64,000 bases of DNA from Butyrivibrio fibrisolvens (GTDB lineage Bacteria > Bacillota > Clostridia > Lachnospirales > Lachnospiraceae), in contig NZ_CP146963.1 in assembly GCF_037113525.1 (NCBI RefSeq), forward strand, positions 3,472,001 to 3,536,000, written 5' to 3'. The notes beneath the pieces are model-generated. The model was not told the origin of the DNA. It did no database searches and worked only from the letters and a program-made list of their open reading frames with translations. Of the stretch, positions 1-7,432 are shown in pieces; position 1 is the first letter of the stretch; every line of letters starts with the position of its first letter. The position numbers and the translations under genes are program-made.

Positions 1-842
1 TGGATATCTCCATTTATTCTTGCTGCCTCAGCATAAATCTCTGCAGCATTTGAATTACCTTCTATTTCACCAGTTACATTAAGTTTTCCATATGCAGTTA
101 CATTACCAATTACTTTTCCGATAAGATCGAGTGATCCTGTTGTCTGAATATCACCATTTACGACCATACCCTCGGTGATCGATGCAGTTTCATCTGTTGC
201 TACGCGTTCTGTGTCCATCATGATATATCCCCCGTCTTCGTTAATATTGTCAGAAACGGAATAGTCATCCGTACTCTGCTCTACGTTATCAAGTTCAGAT
301 ATTTCTACTTCTGGCTCTGCGTGATCTTCAAATGGAACCTCTTCTTCAGGCTGCTTGGGCTCAAAAGATGGTTCAGAAGGGAAAACGCTTGGTATTACAT
401 AATCGTCATTTACCGGTTCTTCTAAGCTGTCATTTTCTTCGAAGCTATCTTCCTCCTTTTCTTCTGTCTCTGGCTCTTCTTCAGGTTCTTTTTCGCTTGA
501 AGTTGTACTTATCGGATCTGTTGGAAATGTTATAGCATCAAAGTCAGGTTCATCGTATGGTTCCGGCTCTTTGACTTCTTCTGGCTCTGATGAAAATTCC
601 TTTGCCGGTACTTCTTCAGGTTCATCTTCTGGTTCCTCGTTTTGTGCTGCAACACTCTCTTCCGGCTCAGGAATGTCTTCGACCTGAATCTTATCCAGGT
701 GACTTAGCATGCTGTCAAGATCCACTTCCTCGACCCCTGCGTTATCCTGCCCGGCATTCTTCTCTGCAGCCGTTTTTTCCTCAGGATCAATTTCGTCCAC
801 AGCATTCGAAAGATCCTTTTTCAGCTCTGAGAAAAATCCCAT
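1..842 (-). CDS. Bactofilin family protein, C-terminus cut by window edge
   Basis: The frame is open from an ATG at 840-842 to base 1, so the 3' end of the gene lies outside the window. The first ~200 residues are a very acidic Glu/Pro-rich linker. After it come VNGDIQTTGSLDLIGKVIG and NVTAYGKLNVTGEIEGN, the repeating hydrophobic/Gly pattern of the bactofilin beta-helix. Bactofilins polymerise without nucleotide and form membrane-associated scaffolds that position wall enzymes. The long acidic N-terminal arm is unusual, since most bactofilins have short disordered ends. The next gene upstream on the same strand (859-2322) is a wall-polymer deacetylase, 16 bp away, so the two are probably cotranscribed. 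Family assignment is fairly sure; the role in shape or wall patterning is inferred. Confidence 0.8.
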   Translation of the reverse strand, partial: MGFFSELKKDLSNAVDEIDPEEKTAAEKNAGQDNAGVEEVDLDSMLSHLDKIQVEDIPEPEESVAAQNEEPEDEPEEVPAKEFSSEPEEVKEPEPYDEPDFDAITFPTDPISTTSSEKEPEEEPETEEKEEDSFEENDSLEEPVNDDYVIPSVFPSEPSFEPKQPEEEVPFEDHAEPEVEISELDNVEQSTDDYSVSDNINEDGGYIMMDTERVATDETASITEGMVVNGDIQTTGSLDLIGKVIGNVTAYGKLNVTGEIEGNSNAAEIYAEAARINGDI

Positions 843-858
843 ATCTTTATCCTCCGTT

Positions 859-2322
859 CTATTGATTCTTACTATGTTGAACCGGCACTGTGTCCTCTGT
901 GACCGGTACAATCACCGTGTTTGGAAGGCTCTGGATATACTCAATTATCTCAGGAAGAGCCTCTACCGTTTCCTCCTTATCAGCAGCATCGTGAAGGAGG
1001 ATCATACAATTCTCATGTTCCGTAATATTGGCTGTAACATTAGAAACAATAATGCTTGAAGCTATATTGTCTCCGCCATATACATTCCAGTCAAAATAAG
1101 TAATATTGTTCCGATCAAGATATCCTATAAGATCGGACATTGGTACCTGACTTGCTGTGTTGGAACTGCCTCCCGGAAATCTGTAATAGGTAGTCCATAC
1201 TCCTGTAATATCAAATATATAATTCTGAATCTTGTGAAGGTCTGTCTGAAAACTGTCTAAGGATTCATATAATACTTTGTAATCGTGACTGTAGGAATGC
1301 ATACCAATTGTATGTCCCTCGTCAACTATACGTTTATACATATCATCATATCCTGACTTCCCGCACACAAAGAACGTGGCCTTGACATCATAAGAAGCCA
1401 GAATGTCTAAAATTTCTGCTGTACGTGGGCTCGGACCATCATCAAACGTAAGATATACATATCTTATGCCATTGGAAGAGGCCGGCGACTGCTTTGAAAC
1501 AACCGATACAGCTTCTGCGTTACCGGAAAGAGGTATTATGTTATCCTGCACATCCTGTAACGTTTCTAGACTATCCTTATACTCATTAAACTCATTCTGA
1601 ATAGCTAATAATCTGTCGTTAATCGCGTCGTATTCGCTTTTAAGTATAATGCATTGAAGTGAAAAGAAAATAAGTGCAACAATAAGAAATGCTGCTACAA
1701 ATGTTTTTATAAGAAAGCCTTTATCAAAAAAATCAAAGGAGGCTATTCTGTCTCTTAATGAACGATATTCTACCCATTCTCCGGATGCGTTTTCAACTTT
1801 CAGATCATCCAGATTAATATCTTTTAAATAGTTTGTACTTGTTTTAGGATCATCGGTCTCAGAAACAATTTCTTCGTTTCTGACTTTATCTTCGTTACTA
1901 ACATTTTCTTCGCCGCCGTCAGTATCAGCGGCTTCTACTTGGCCGGCAACTGTTTTGCATTCATCACCGCCGCGATCAGTATCTCCAGTATTAGTATTAA
2001 CAGTAGAATCAATATTATCCGAATCAGCATTAGTATCAATATTATTAGTATTGATATCAACGTTTAGATCAATAATATCTGAATCAGTTTTTCTATCTGT
2101 TTCTGATAATACTGATGGTAAATCTGATTTAGTTTTATGAAGGGAATCATCCGAAAATCTAAATGGGCGAGTTTTAGTATCAGACAGTCTGACACGTTTT
2201 ATGACCTTGTCAAGATCGTCACCCTTAACACCATGGGTGTCACTAACAGGTCCCTGCCAGCTCCCTTTTCTCTCATCTCTTAGATTGTTCCGCCCCCTGC
2301 GGACAAACACTCTAGATGACAT
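859..2322 (-). CDS. Membrane-anchored polysaccharide deacetylase (NodB domain)
   Basis: 487 aa. Residues 1-200 are a polar, low-complexity segment rich in Asp, Asn and Thr, presumably cytoplasmic. One membrane helix lies at ~202-226, a short coiled coil at ~229-262, and a NodB carbohydrate esterase 4 domain from ~288 to the end. The metal and catalytic motifs are visible: TFDDGP (292-297, Asp pair), HSYSH (342-346, two zinc-binding His) and RFPGG. Such enzymes remove N-acetyl groups from peptidoglycan or related glycans outside the membrane. The start follows a GGGGGGAGA ribosome-binding site. A bactofilin gene follows directly, suggesting a scaffold-enzyme pair. The ~200-aa intracellular tail is not typical of the family. 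Substrate is not determined. Confidence 0.88.
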   Translation of the reverse strand: MSSRVFVRRGRNNLRDERKGSWQGPVSDTHGVKGDDLDKVIKRVRLSDTKTRPFRFSDDSLHKTKSDLPSVLSETDRKTDSDIIDLNVDINTNNIDTNADSDNIDSTVNTNTGDTDRGGDECKTVAGQVEAADTDGGEENVSNEDKVRNEEIVSETDDPKTSTNYLKDINLDDLKVENASGEWVEYRSLRDRIASFDFFDKGFLIKTFVAAFLIVALIFFSLQCIILKSEYDAINDRLLAIQNEFNEYKDSLETLQDVQDNIIPLSGNAEAVSVVSKQSPASSNGIRYVYLTFDDGPSPRTAEILDILASYDVKATFFVCGKSGYDDMYKRIVDEGHTIGMHSYSHDYKVLYESLDSFQTDLHKIQNYIFDITGVWTTYYRFPGGSSNTASQVPMSDLIGYLDRNNITYFDWNVYGGDNIASSIIVSNVTANITEHENCMILLHDAADKEETVEALPEIIEYIQSLPNTVIVPVTEDTVPVQHSKNQ

Positions 2323-2352
2323 AAGGCTCTCCCCCCATCCAAGTACTTCTTT

Positions 2353-2361
2353 AGTATACCA
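2353..2361 (-). promoter_or_regulatory. Extended -10 promoter of the deacetylase-bactofilin unit
   Basis: On the minus strand the sequence TGGTATACT matches an extended -10 element (TGnTATAAT), 31 bp upstream of the deacetylase ATG. No good -35 is seen at 17 bp, which is tolerated by extended -10 promoters. It lies just downstream of the VanY terminator, so the deacetylase and bactofilin probably form their own transcription unit. Confidence 0.45.
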
Positions 2362-2381
2362 TAGTTTTTGTCTAACAAAAA

Positions 2382-2421
2382 GAAAATCCGCAACAAAAAA
2401 TATTTTTTGTTACGGATTTTC
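2382..2421 (-). terminator. Rho-independent terminator of the VanY gene
   Basis: A long A/T-capped palindrome with arms GAAAATCCG and CGGATTTTC around a core of AACAAAAAAT/ATTTTTTGTT. On the minus strand it is followed by CTTTTTGTT. It sits ~90 bp after the VanY stop and ahead of the deacetylase promoter. Confidence 0.8.
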
Positions 2422-2512
2422 ATACATACATGTTTAGATAGCCTAAAATAAGGCTCGAAATAAAGATTTTGTATTATCTATATACCAATACAATTAATAC
2501 TAAAAAACTTTT

Positions 2513-3529
2513 TTACAAAGAATGTTCTGCTACATATTCTTCAAATGTAATTCCACGTGACATGATCTCTGTAGCAGCTTCAACTCCAACATATCTGAAA
2601 TGCCATGGCTCATATATAACGCCTGTAACATTCTCTTTGTCCTTAGGATATCTTAAGATAAAGCCATACTCTGCACAGTGTGCATAAAGCCACTTATATC
2701 CTGCAGTATTCTCCTGATTCTCAGTAAGAGATATGTAAGAAGCATCTGTGATATCCATGCAAAGACCTGTCTGATGTTCACTCTGTCCCGGAGGATTAAC
2801 TACAGTTGCTGCAAGTTTTTCACTTTCTTCCTGACCATATCCAAGGCTCTTATAATAGTTAACTTTTCTATTATAAAGATATGTCTGTCTTGAAGCACTT
2901 CTGTAACCTGATGCAAGATAAAGATTTATTCCCTGCGCTTTTGCATCAGCTATCATCTGCTGAACGATAGGAGTTACATCCTTGTGCATATATTCACCAT
3001 TAGCACAAAGGGTTACTTCGGGAGCATAAGATGTGCTGATGGGATTTTCATGGTTTACAAGTACAAGATTCCATGCTGAAAGATCTATTGTCTGAACAGT
3101 CACAAGGCTGTCAAAGCTCACAAGGCTCTTGCCTGCGATAAGGTGATCTGCAATACGTCCTTCACCCATTCCTACAAGGATATAATGCTGAACGTATGCA
3201 GCTATATTATTTCCATACACTGCCTGAAGATCTTCGTAGTTGGACATATAGATCTGAGCGTTAAAAGATGCTGAAGGCTGTCTTCCTTCAAGCATACCGC
3301 TAGTTACGTAGTGCTGATACAGTGTTTCTGCATCAGATCCAACTGCAGCAACAACATCCGGATAAGCTGCTGCATAGAATGTAGCGTCAAATACCACATG
3401 GTAATCAAAAGCTGCAGCCTTGGCTTCAATCGTTGTCAATGTTCCGGCAACAGACATAGGAGCCGCTGCAGCAAAAATAGCAGCGCCAACAATAGCCACT
3501 GCTGTTTGTATTAGTTTTTTTCTTTTCAA
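2513..3529 (-). CDS. D-alanyl-D-alanine carboxypeptidase, VanY family, secreted
   Basis: 338 aa from a TTG start at 3527-3529. That start is preceded at 5 bp by GAGGTG and gives a clean signal peptide (MKRKKLIQTAVAIVGAAIF, cleavage near AKA). A longer in-frame ATG start at 3628 would overlap the upstream GGDEF gene by 80 bp, lacks this ribosome-binding site and would bury the signal peptide. Two repeats of the type YHVVFDATFYAAAYPDV and FNAQIYMSNYEDL, each ending in a Gly-x-x-EGR motif, follow the signal peptide; they are common in secreted Lachnospiraceae proteins and may bind the wall. The VanY peptidase domain has SGYRSASRQ, the zinc ligands in SEHQTGLCMDI, and EPWHFRYVG at the end. It trims the terminal D-Ala of peptidoglycan stems. 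Confidence 0.9.
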   Translation of the reverse strand: MKRKKLIQTAVAIVGAAIFAAAAPMSVAGTLTTIEAKAAAFDYHVVFDATFYAAAYPDVVAAVGSDAETLYQHYVTSGMLEGRQPSASFNAQIYMSNYEDLQAVYGNNIAAYVQHYILVGMGEGRIADHLIAGKSLVSFDSLVTVQTIDLSAWNLVLVNHENPISTSYAPEVTLCANGEYMHKDVTPIVQQMIADAKAQGINLYLASGYRSASRQTYLYNRKVNYYKSLGYGQEESEKLAATVVNPPGQSEHQTGLCMDITDASYISLTENQENTAGYKWLYAHCAEYGFILRYPKDKENVTGVIYEPWHFRYVGVEAATEIMSRGITFEEYVAEHSL

Positions 3530-3548
3530 AATAACACCTCTTTCTATA

Positions 3549-4340
3549 TCAAAGCATCTCAAACCTGTTACGGCCATTATCTTTAGCCTGTTTAAGAGCT
3601 CTGTCTGCTTTTTCAAATAATTCCTCACAGGACAAGCCCGGAGTTATAAGTGTAGCGCCAAAGGAAGCTGTAACATCCGGAACATCTGCAAATTCCTCAG
3701 CATCTATCTTCTCTCTGATCCTCTCAATAACATTTGCAGTAGTGTCTTCGTCCACATCACGAAGAAGGATCATGAATTTCTCACTCTCCCATCTTCCGAC
3801 AACATCACTGTCACGAAGTATTCCTTTTACAATATCGGCAGTTTTTCGAATTACATAATCCCCTGCATCATGACCAAGGCTGATATTGATCTGGTCAAGC
3901 TTATCAATGTCTAAAAGCGCAATTGCAGAATTAAGTACAGATGATTCCTCGACTAATTTCTGGAAAACTCTTTCTATCTCAGTCCTGGTGTATACTCCGC
4001 TAAGAGGATCCTGCTGGGCTTCTGAAACATACTCAAATCTTTCATTATCAATATCTGTAACTTCAGAATTCTCAAGGATCATCATTGAAAGAGTTGGCTT
4101 ATCACTATTATCGCCTTCTCTTACAGGCTTTGCCGTCACAAAAATAGTGTCTACAGGCAGATCAGGATAGTTTTTGATCAAAAAATCAGACAATCTTTTC
4201 AAAACCTCTTTATGAGTTCCGTCTGAAAAAAGCTGCAGAACTACACAGGTCGCAGATTCAAGCATATCCTGACCATATATATCATCTGTAATCTTCTCAA
4301 CATCATGTTCCGATTGTAAGGAATAAATATAGTGTCTCAT
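3549..4340 (-). CDS. GGDEF-domain protein with destroyed signature motif
   Basis: 263 aa, no membrane segment. Residues ~1-100 form an unrecognised N-terminal domain. Residues ~108-263 have the diguanylate cyclase fold (DPLSGVYTRTEIERVF, ALLDIDKLDQINISLGHDAGD, ADRALKQAKDNGRNRF). The catalytic GG[DE]EF loop reads ESEKF in the context GRWESEKF, so both glycines and the fourth acidic residue are changed. Known cyclases need these residues for GTP binding and metal coordination, so this is probably not an active cyclase; it may bind c-di-GMP or GTP or a partner protein. The gene lies 20 bp upstream of the VanY TTG start and is likely cotranscribed with it. Confidence 0.85.
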   Translation of the reverse strand: MRHYIYSLQSEHDVEKITDDIYGQDMLESATCVVLQLFSDGTHKEVLKRLSDFLIKNYPDLPVDTIFVTAKPVREGDNSDKPTLSMMILENSEVTDIDNERFEYVSEAQQDPLSGVYTRTEIERVFQKLVEESSVLNSAIALLDIDKLDQINISLGHDAGDYVIRKTADIVKGILRDSDVVGRWESEKFMILLRDVDEDTTANVIERIREKIDAEEFADVPDVTASFGATLITPGLSCEELFEKADRALKQAKDNGRNRFEML

Positions 4341-4418
4341 GATCTATCACCATCTCCCCATGTGTGCACTGACTATTATTTTTTACCCTGGATCAGTTCA
4401 CTACGCATAGCACTCATT

Positions 4419-5549
4419 TTACACCTTGCCATTTCGTTTCTCAAGCCAAACAATAAATAGTTCCCTATAGGTAAAATCTATGATTGCTGCAAACGGTATT
4501 GCCAAAAGTACTCCAACGATTCCGAATATTCTTCCAAATACGATAATGGCTATCAATATCCAAACAGATGATATACCAAGTGTGTTTCCAAAAAGTTTGG
4601 GCTTAATAACATATCCGTCAAGAGTCTGCAGAATGATAGTAAATACAAGGAACCAAAATGCATGCCAGGGATTCACAAGAACAAGTATAAATGCACCAAT
4701 CACAGCACCTACAATAGGACCAAATGTCGGTGCAAGATTAGTAACTCCGACTACCAACGAAATAAGCACTGAATAAGGCATGGACAAACAACTCATAAAA
4801 ACAAAATTTGCAAAGCCAACAAGAATGGCATCCAAAATATCTCCACCAATATACCTTATAAGAATAACATTGCAGCGGCTCCAGAAATCAGCCCATTTCT
4901 TGTATTGTCTGTCTGAAAGGAGCAGGAAAAAAAGTCTTCTGAAACCTTCTATCATGTGCTCTTTGTCGCTTAAAAAATAGATTGCCAGTATAAAAGCAAT
5001 AATTGTAGTAATAATTGATGAACCTATATTAACAGATGCACTAACAATACTATTGATATTGTCAGGAATGCTCTTTGTAAAAGAAACGATCATATCTGTT
5101 CCCATATCTGTAAATGAGTGAATATTGATCTGAAGTGCGTCAGCGGATGTACCAAGCTTTGCAAGAAGATCCTGAAGCGTAGCAACATATAGATCCGTAT
5201 TATCAAGAATAGTTGCAATACTATCAACTATCTGAGGAATAAGAGCAATAAGAAGAATAGCTATTGCAAGTAAAAAGGTCACAAACGTAAGGAATACAGA
5301 AAGTCCTCTTTTAATAATGCTGTTTTTGACCCATTTGAACAAATATTTTTCATACATGACCATTAATGGATTAAGTAAATATGCTATGATCGCACCACCT
5401 ATAATAGGTGAAATAAAACTATGCAAAACTTTAACACCGGCCCAGATATTACCGATATTAGAAATCATTACATAAAATAGGATACCTATGCATAAAGCGA
5501 CAGAATACGCAACCCAGTTCTGTTTCAGCCACTCTTTATCAAATTTCAT
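4419..5549 (-). CDS. AI-2E family transporter (PerM-like membrane protein)
   Basis: 376 aa with about eight hydrophobic segments, including a pair at the N-terminus (VAYSVALCIGILFYVMI; FISPIIGGAIIAYLL) and a C-terminal block with VGVTNLAPTFGPIVGAVIG, the most conserved family stretch. Length is typical. Members include exporters of autoinducer-2 and Na+/H+ antiporters, so the substrate cannot be given. The start follows GGAGGG (AGGAGGGTTTTTT then ATG). The gene ends ~80 bp before the degenerate GGDEF gene on the same strand. Confidence 0.85.
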   Translation of the reverse strand: MKFDKEWLKQNWVAYSVALCIGILFYVMISNIGNIWAGVKVLHSFISPIIGGAIIAYLLNPLMVMYEKYLFKWVKNSIIKRGLSVFLTFVTFLLAIAILLIALIPQIVDSIATILDNTDLYVATLQDLLAKLGTSADALQINIHSFTDMGTDMIVSFTKSIPDNINSIVSASVNIGSSIITTIIAFILAIYFLSDKEHMIEGFRRLFFLLLSDRQYKKWADFWSRCNVILIRYIGGDILDAILVGFANFVFMSCLSMPYSVLISLVVGVTNLAPTFGPIVGAVIGAFILVLVNPWHAFWFLVFTIILQTLDGYVIKPKLFGNTLGISSVWILIAIIVFGRIFGIVGVLLAIPFAAIIDFTYRELFIVWLEKRNGKV

Positions 5550-5708
5550 AAAAAACCCTCCTACATATTAATCGTAGCAATGAAATCAGAACCCGTCAAC
5601 GAAACAAATATAAAAAAACTCTTACATTAATAGAATATCTTTTATTTAGTATCAGATCATCAAAAATGAATATATATCATTCATATTAAAAAAACTCTAA
5701 AAATATAT

Positions 5709-5734
5709 GAGGCTTCTGGCATGATGGTGGGTAA
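5709..5734 (+). repeat. Left terminal inverted repeat of the ISL3 element
   Basis: Begins GAGGCTTCTGGCA and continues with TGATGGTGGGTAA. The inner 13 bp match the right repeat perfectly while the outer 13 bp match poorly. The adjacent target repeat is 5701-5708. Confidence 0.85.
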
Positions 5735-5830
5735 TATACCAGTCCTCTAATGTACTTTTACAATTGAAAAACCACCTGTGTTCCTGTAGAGTATTAGCGA
5801 CCAAACCAAAACTCAAAGGAGTACCCACAG

Positions 5831-7186
5831 ATGGTTTCTGCTAATACACTATGCAAAAAATTACTCAATGTCAAGCATGCTGTTGTAGAAGATGCATACT
5901 TTTATGATGACAATTATGGTGTAAACCACATACGCATACAGGTTCGTACTGATAAGTGGCATGAAGATTATTGTCCCTATTGCCATAAGAAATGTTCCCG
6001 TTATGATCAACATTCAAGTCAGCCCAGGACATGGCGTGGACTGGATTGGGGTGCCGTTCTTGTTGAAATTGAAGCAAGGACTCATCGTGTTGCCTGTCCT
6101 ATACATGGGGTAGTAACAGCTTATACTCCATGGGCATATCCTGGTAGCGGTTTTACTCGTGACTTTGATTTAACAGTTGGCTGGCTAGCTGTTTACCTGC
6201 CACGAAGTGTTGTGTCTGAATATATGCGCGTCGACTGGGAAACTGTAGGCCGCTGTATAAACAGGACACTTAATGATATAGAGCCAGAGCGTTCAAAAAG
6301 GCTAAACAACCTTGTAAATATAGGTATTGATGAAACAAGTTATAAGAAAGGACACAAGTATATAACAGTCATCGTCAACCATGATACAACAAACACCGTA
6401 GTCTGGGCTGCTCAGGGGCACGGAAAGGGCGTGTTAACGCAGTTCTATAAACAGCTCACGCCAGAACAGCTCTCTTCTATAAAAATCGTAACCGGTGATG
6501 GTGCTAAATGGATCACCGAGTGTGTTAATGAGTTCACTCCCGACTGTGAGCGCTGCGTAGATCCATTCCATGTAGTCCAGTGGGCAATGGAGGCGCTCGA
6601 TGAAGTAAGGCGTGATGTATGGCGTGAAGCATATGCTGAGTTCACGCAACTATCCAAGGAACATCCCAGAAAGAAAGGACGTCCGAAGGAAGATGATCCA
6701 ACGTCTGCTATGCTAAATGCAGCCAGGGCCAAAGCAGATGCAATAAAGAATTCTACATATGCACTTGGCAAAGCTCCTGAACACCTTACCGAAAACCAAC
6801 AGACAAGAATAACTATGATTGCAGAAAACAACAATCGTCTTTACAGAGCATATCGAATGAAGGAAATGCTTCGTCTCATCTTAAAATTAAAGGATGTCGA
6901 TGAAGCAGATAAAGCATTAAATCGATGGCTCTGGTGGGCAAGCCATAGCAGGATTAAGGCTTTCAAGGAACTGTATCTTAAAATCAAGCGTCATCGTGAA
7001 CACATTTTAAATGCAATTCGCTTCGGTATGAGCAATGCAAGAATCGAAGCAACAAACAATAAAATAAAACTGATTATTCGCAAGGCATATGGCTTCCGTA
7101 ATATCCAAAATATGCTGGATATGGTTTATCTGGTATGCTCGGATTTGAGGATTCCACTTCCCAACCGAAAAGCGCGAAGTGCATAA
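5831..7186 (+). CDS. ISL3-family transposase
   Basis: 451 aa, full family length. An N-terminal zinc-binding region (CPYCHKKC at ~48-55 and CPIHG at ~89) is followed by a helix-turn-helix region and a DDE catalytic domain. Likely catalytic residues are Asp167 (in NIGIDETSYKKG), Asp223 (in TGDGAKW) and Glu406 (in ARIEATNNKIK). DPFHVVQWA, a family hallmark, lies at 244-252. The start follows AAAGGAG at a 9-bp spacing. The reading frame is unbroken, so the element may still be active. Confidence 0.95.
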   Translation: MVSANTLCKKLLNVKHAVVEDAYFYDDNYGVNHIRIQVRTDKWHEDYCPYCHKKCSRYDQHSSQPRTWRGLDWGAVLVEIEARTHRVACPIHGVVTAYTPWAYPGSGFTRDFDLTVGWLAVYLPRSVVSEYMRVDWETVGRCINRTLNDIEPERSKRLNNLVNIGIDETSYKKGHKYITVIVNHDTTNTVVWAAQGHGKGVLTQFYKQLTPEQLSSIKIVTGDGAKWITECVNEFTPDCERCVDPFHVVQWAMEALDEVRRDVWREAYAEFTQLSKEHPRKKGRPKEDDPTSAMLNAARAKADAIKNSTYALGKAPEHLTENQQTRITMIAENNNRLYRAYRMKEMLRLILKLKDVDEADKALNRWLWWASHSRIKAFKELYLKIKRHREHILNAIRFGMSNARIEATNNKIKLIIRKAYGFRNIQNMLDMVYLVCSDLRIPLPNRKARSA

Positions 7187-7216
7187 TCAGTATATTTACT
7201 GGGGTTATGTGGAGTT

Positions 7217-7242
7217 TTACCCACCATCACCCCTAAAGAGCC
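7217..7242 (-). repeat. Right terminal inverted repeat of the ISL3 element
   Basis: Read on the minus strand it begins GGCTCTTTAGGGG and continues TGATGGTGGGTAA. The adjacent target repeat AAATATAT is 7243-7250. Confidence 0.85.
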
Positions 7243-7262
7243 AAATATATCGGATAATAAAA

Positions 7263-7295
7263 GAAAAAGTCAAAGGTTATCCCTCCGACTTTTTC
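7263..7295 (-). terminator. Terminator of kdgK
   Basis: Stem GAAAAAGTC/GACTTTTTC with a GG/CC extension; on the minus strand a run of T and CTTTTATT follows. It lies ~140 bp beyond the kdgK stop and 12 bp from the IS target repeat, so the IS landed just outside the transcript. The two hairpin repeats at 7319-7431 lie inside this 3' UTR. Confidence 0.7.
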
Positions 7296-7318
7296 CTTAA
7301 GTATTTTAAAGTATACAA

Positions 7319-7431
7319 ACTACAGGAAGTAGTTTGTACATGTTCAGAAATGCATGGATGCATTTCTATGTACTTACTACAGGAAGTAGTTCGTACATGT
7401 TCAGAAATACATGGATGTATTTCTATGTCAC
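7319..7431 (-). repeat. Two tandem twin-hairpin repeats in the kdgK 3' UTR
   Basis: Two ~56-nt units with a 57-bp period. In transcript sense (minus strand) each has GUACAU/AUGUAC outer arms around an inner stem, then a second hairpin with arms ACUAC/GUAGU. The first unit in transcript order has GACAU in place of the outer GUACAU. The inner stems are AGAAATACAT/ATGTATTTCT in one unit and AGAAATGCAT/ATGCATTTCT in the other, so a base pair is swapped without losing pairing. Both apical loops contain UCC. A related copy lies after the VWA gene at 13745-13812 in the same orientation relative to its host transcript. I do not recognise the family. Function could be 3'-end protection or protein binding, or it may be a dispersed REP-like sequence. 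Confidence 0.8.
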
Positions 7432-7432
7432 T

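Larger units (their letters stand above)
5709..7242 (+). mobile_element. ISL3-family insertion sequence, complete, 1534 bp
   Basis: The element is bounded by imperfect 26-bp inverted repeats. The left is 5709-5734 and the right 7217-7242; both share TGATGGTGGGTAA at the inner end. It is flanked by identical 8-bp direct repeats AAATATAT at 5701-5708 and 7243-7250, the target duplication length known for ISL3 elements. It carries one full-length transposase gene. It sits in the intergenic space between the AI-2E transporter promoter region and the kdgK terminator, breaking no gene. The intact ends and perfect target repeats suggest a recent insertion. Confidence 0.93.

Noticed and set aside
332..1059. 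Plus-strand frames over the bactofilin and deacetylase start
   Set aside because: They are antisense to a well-supported acidic coding region, have no ribosome-binding site and show biased composition only.
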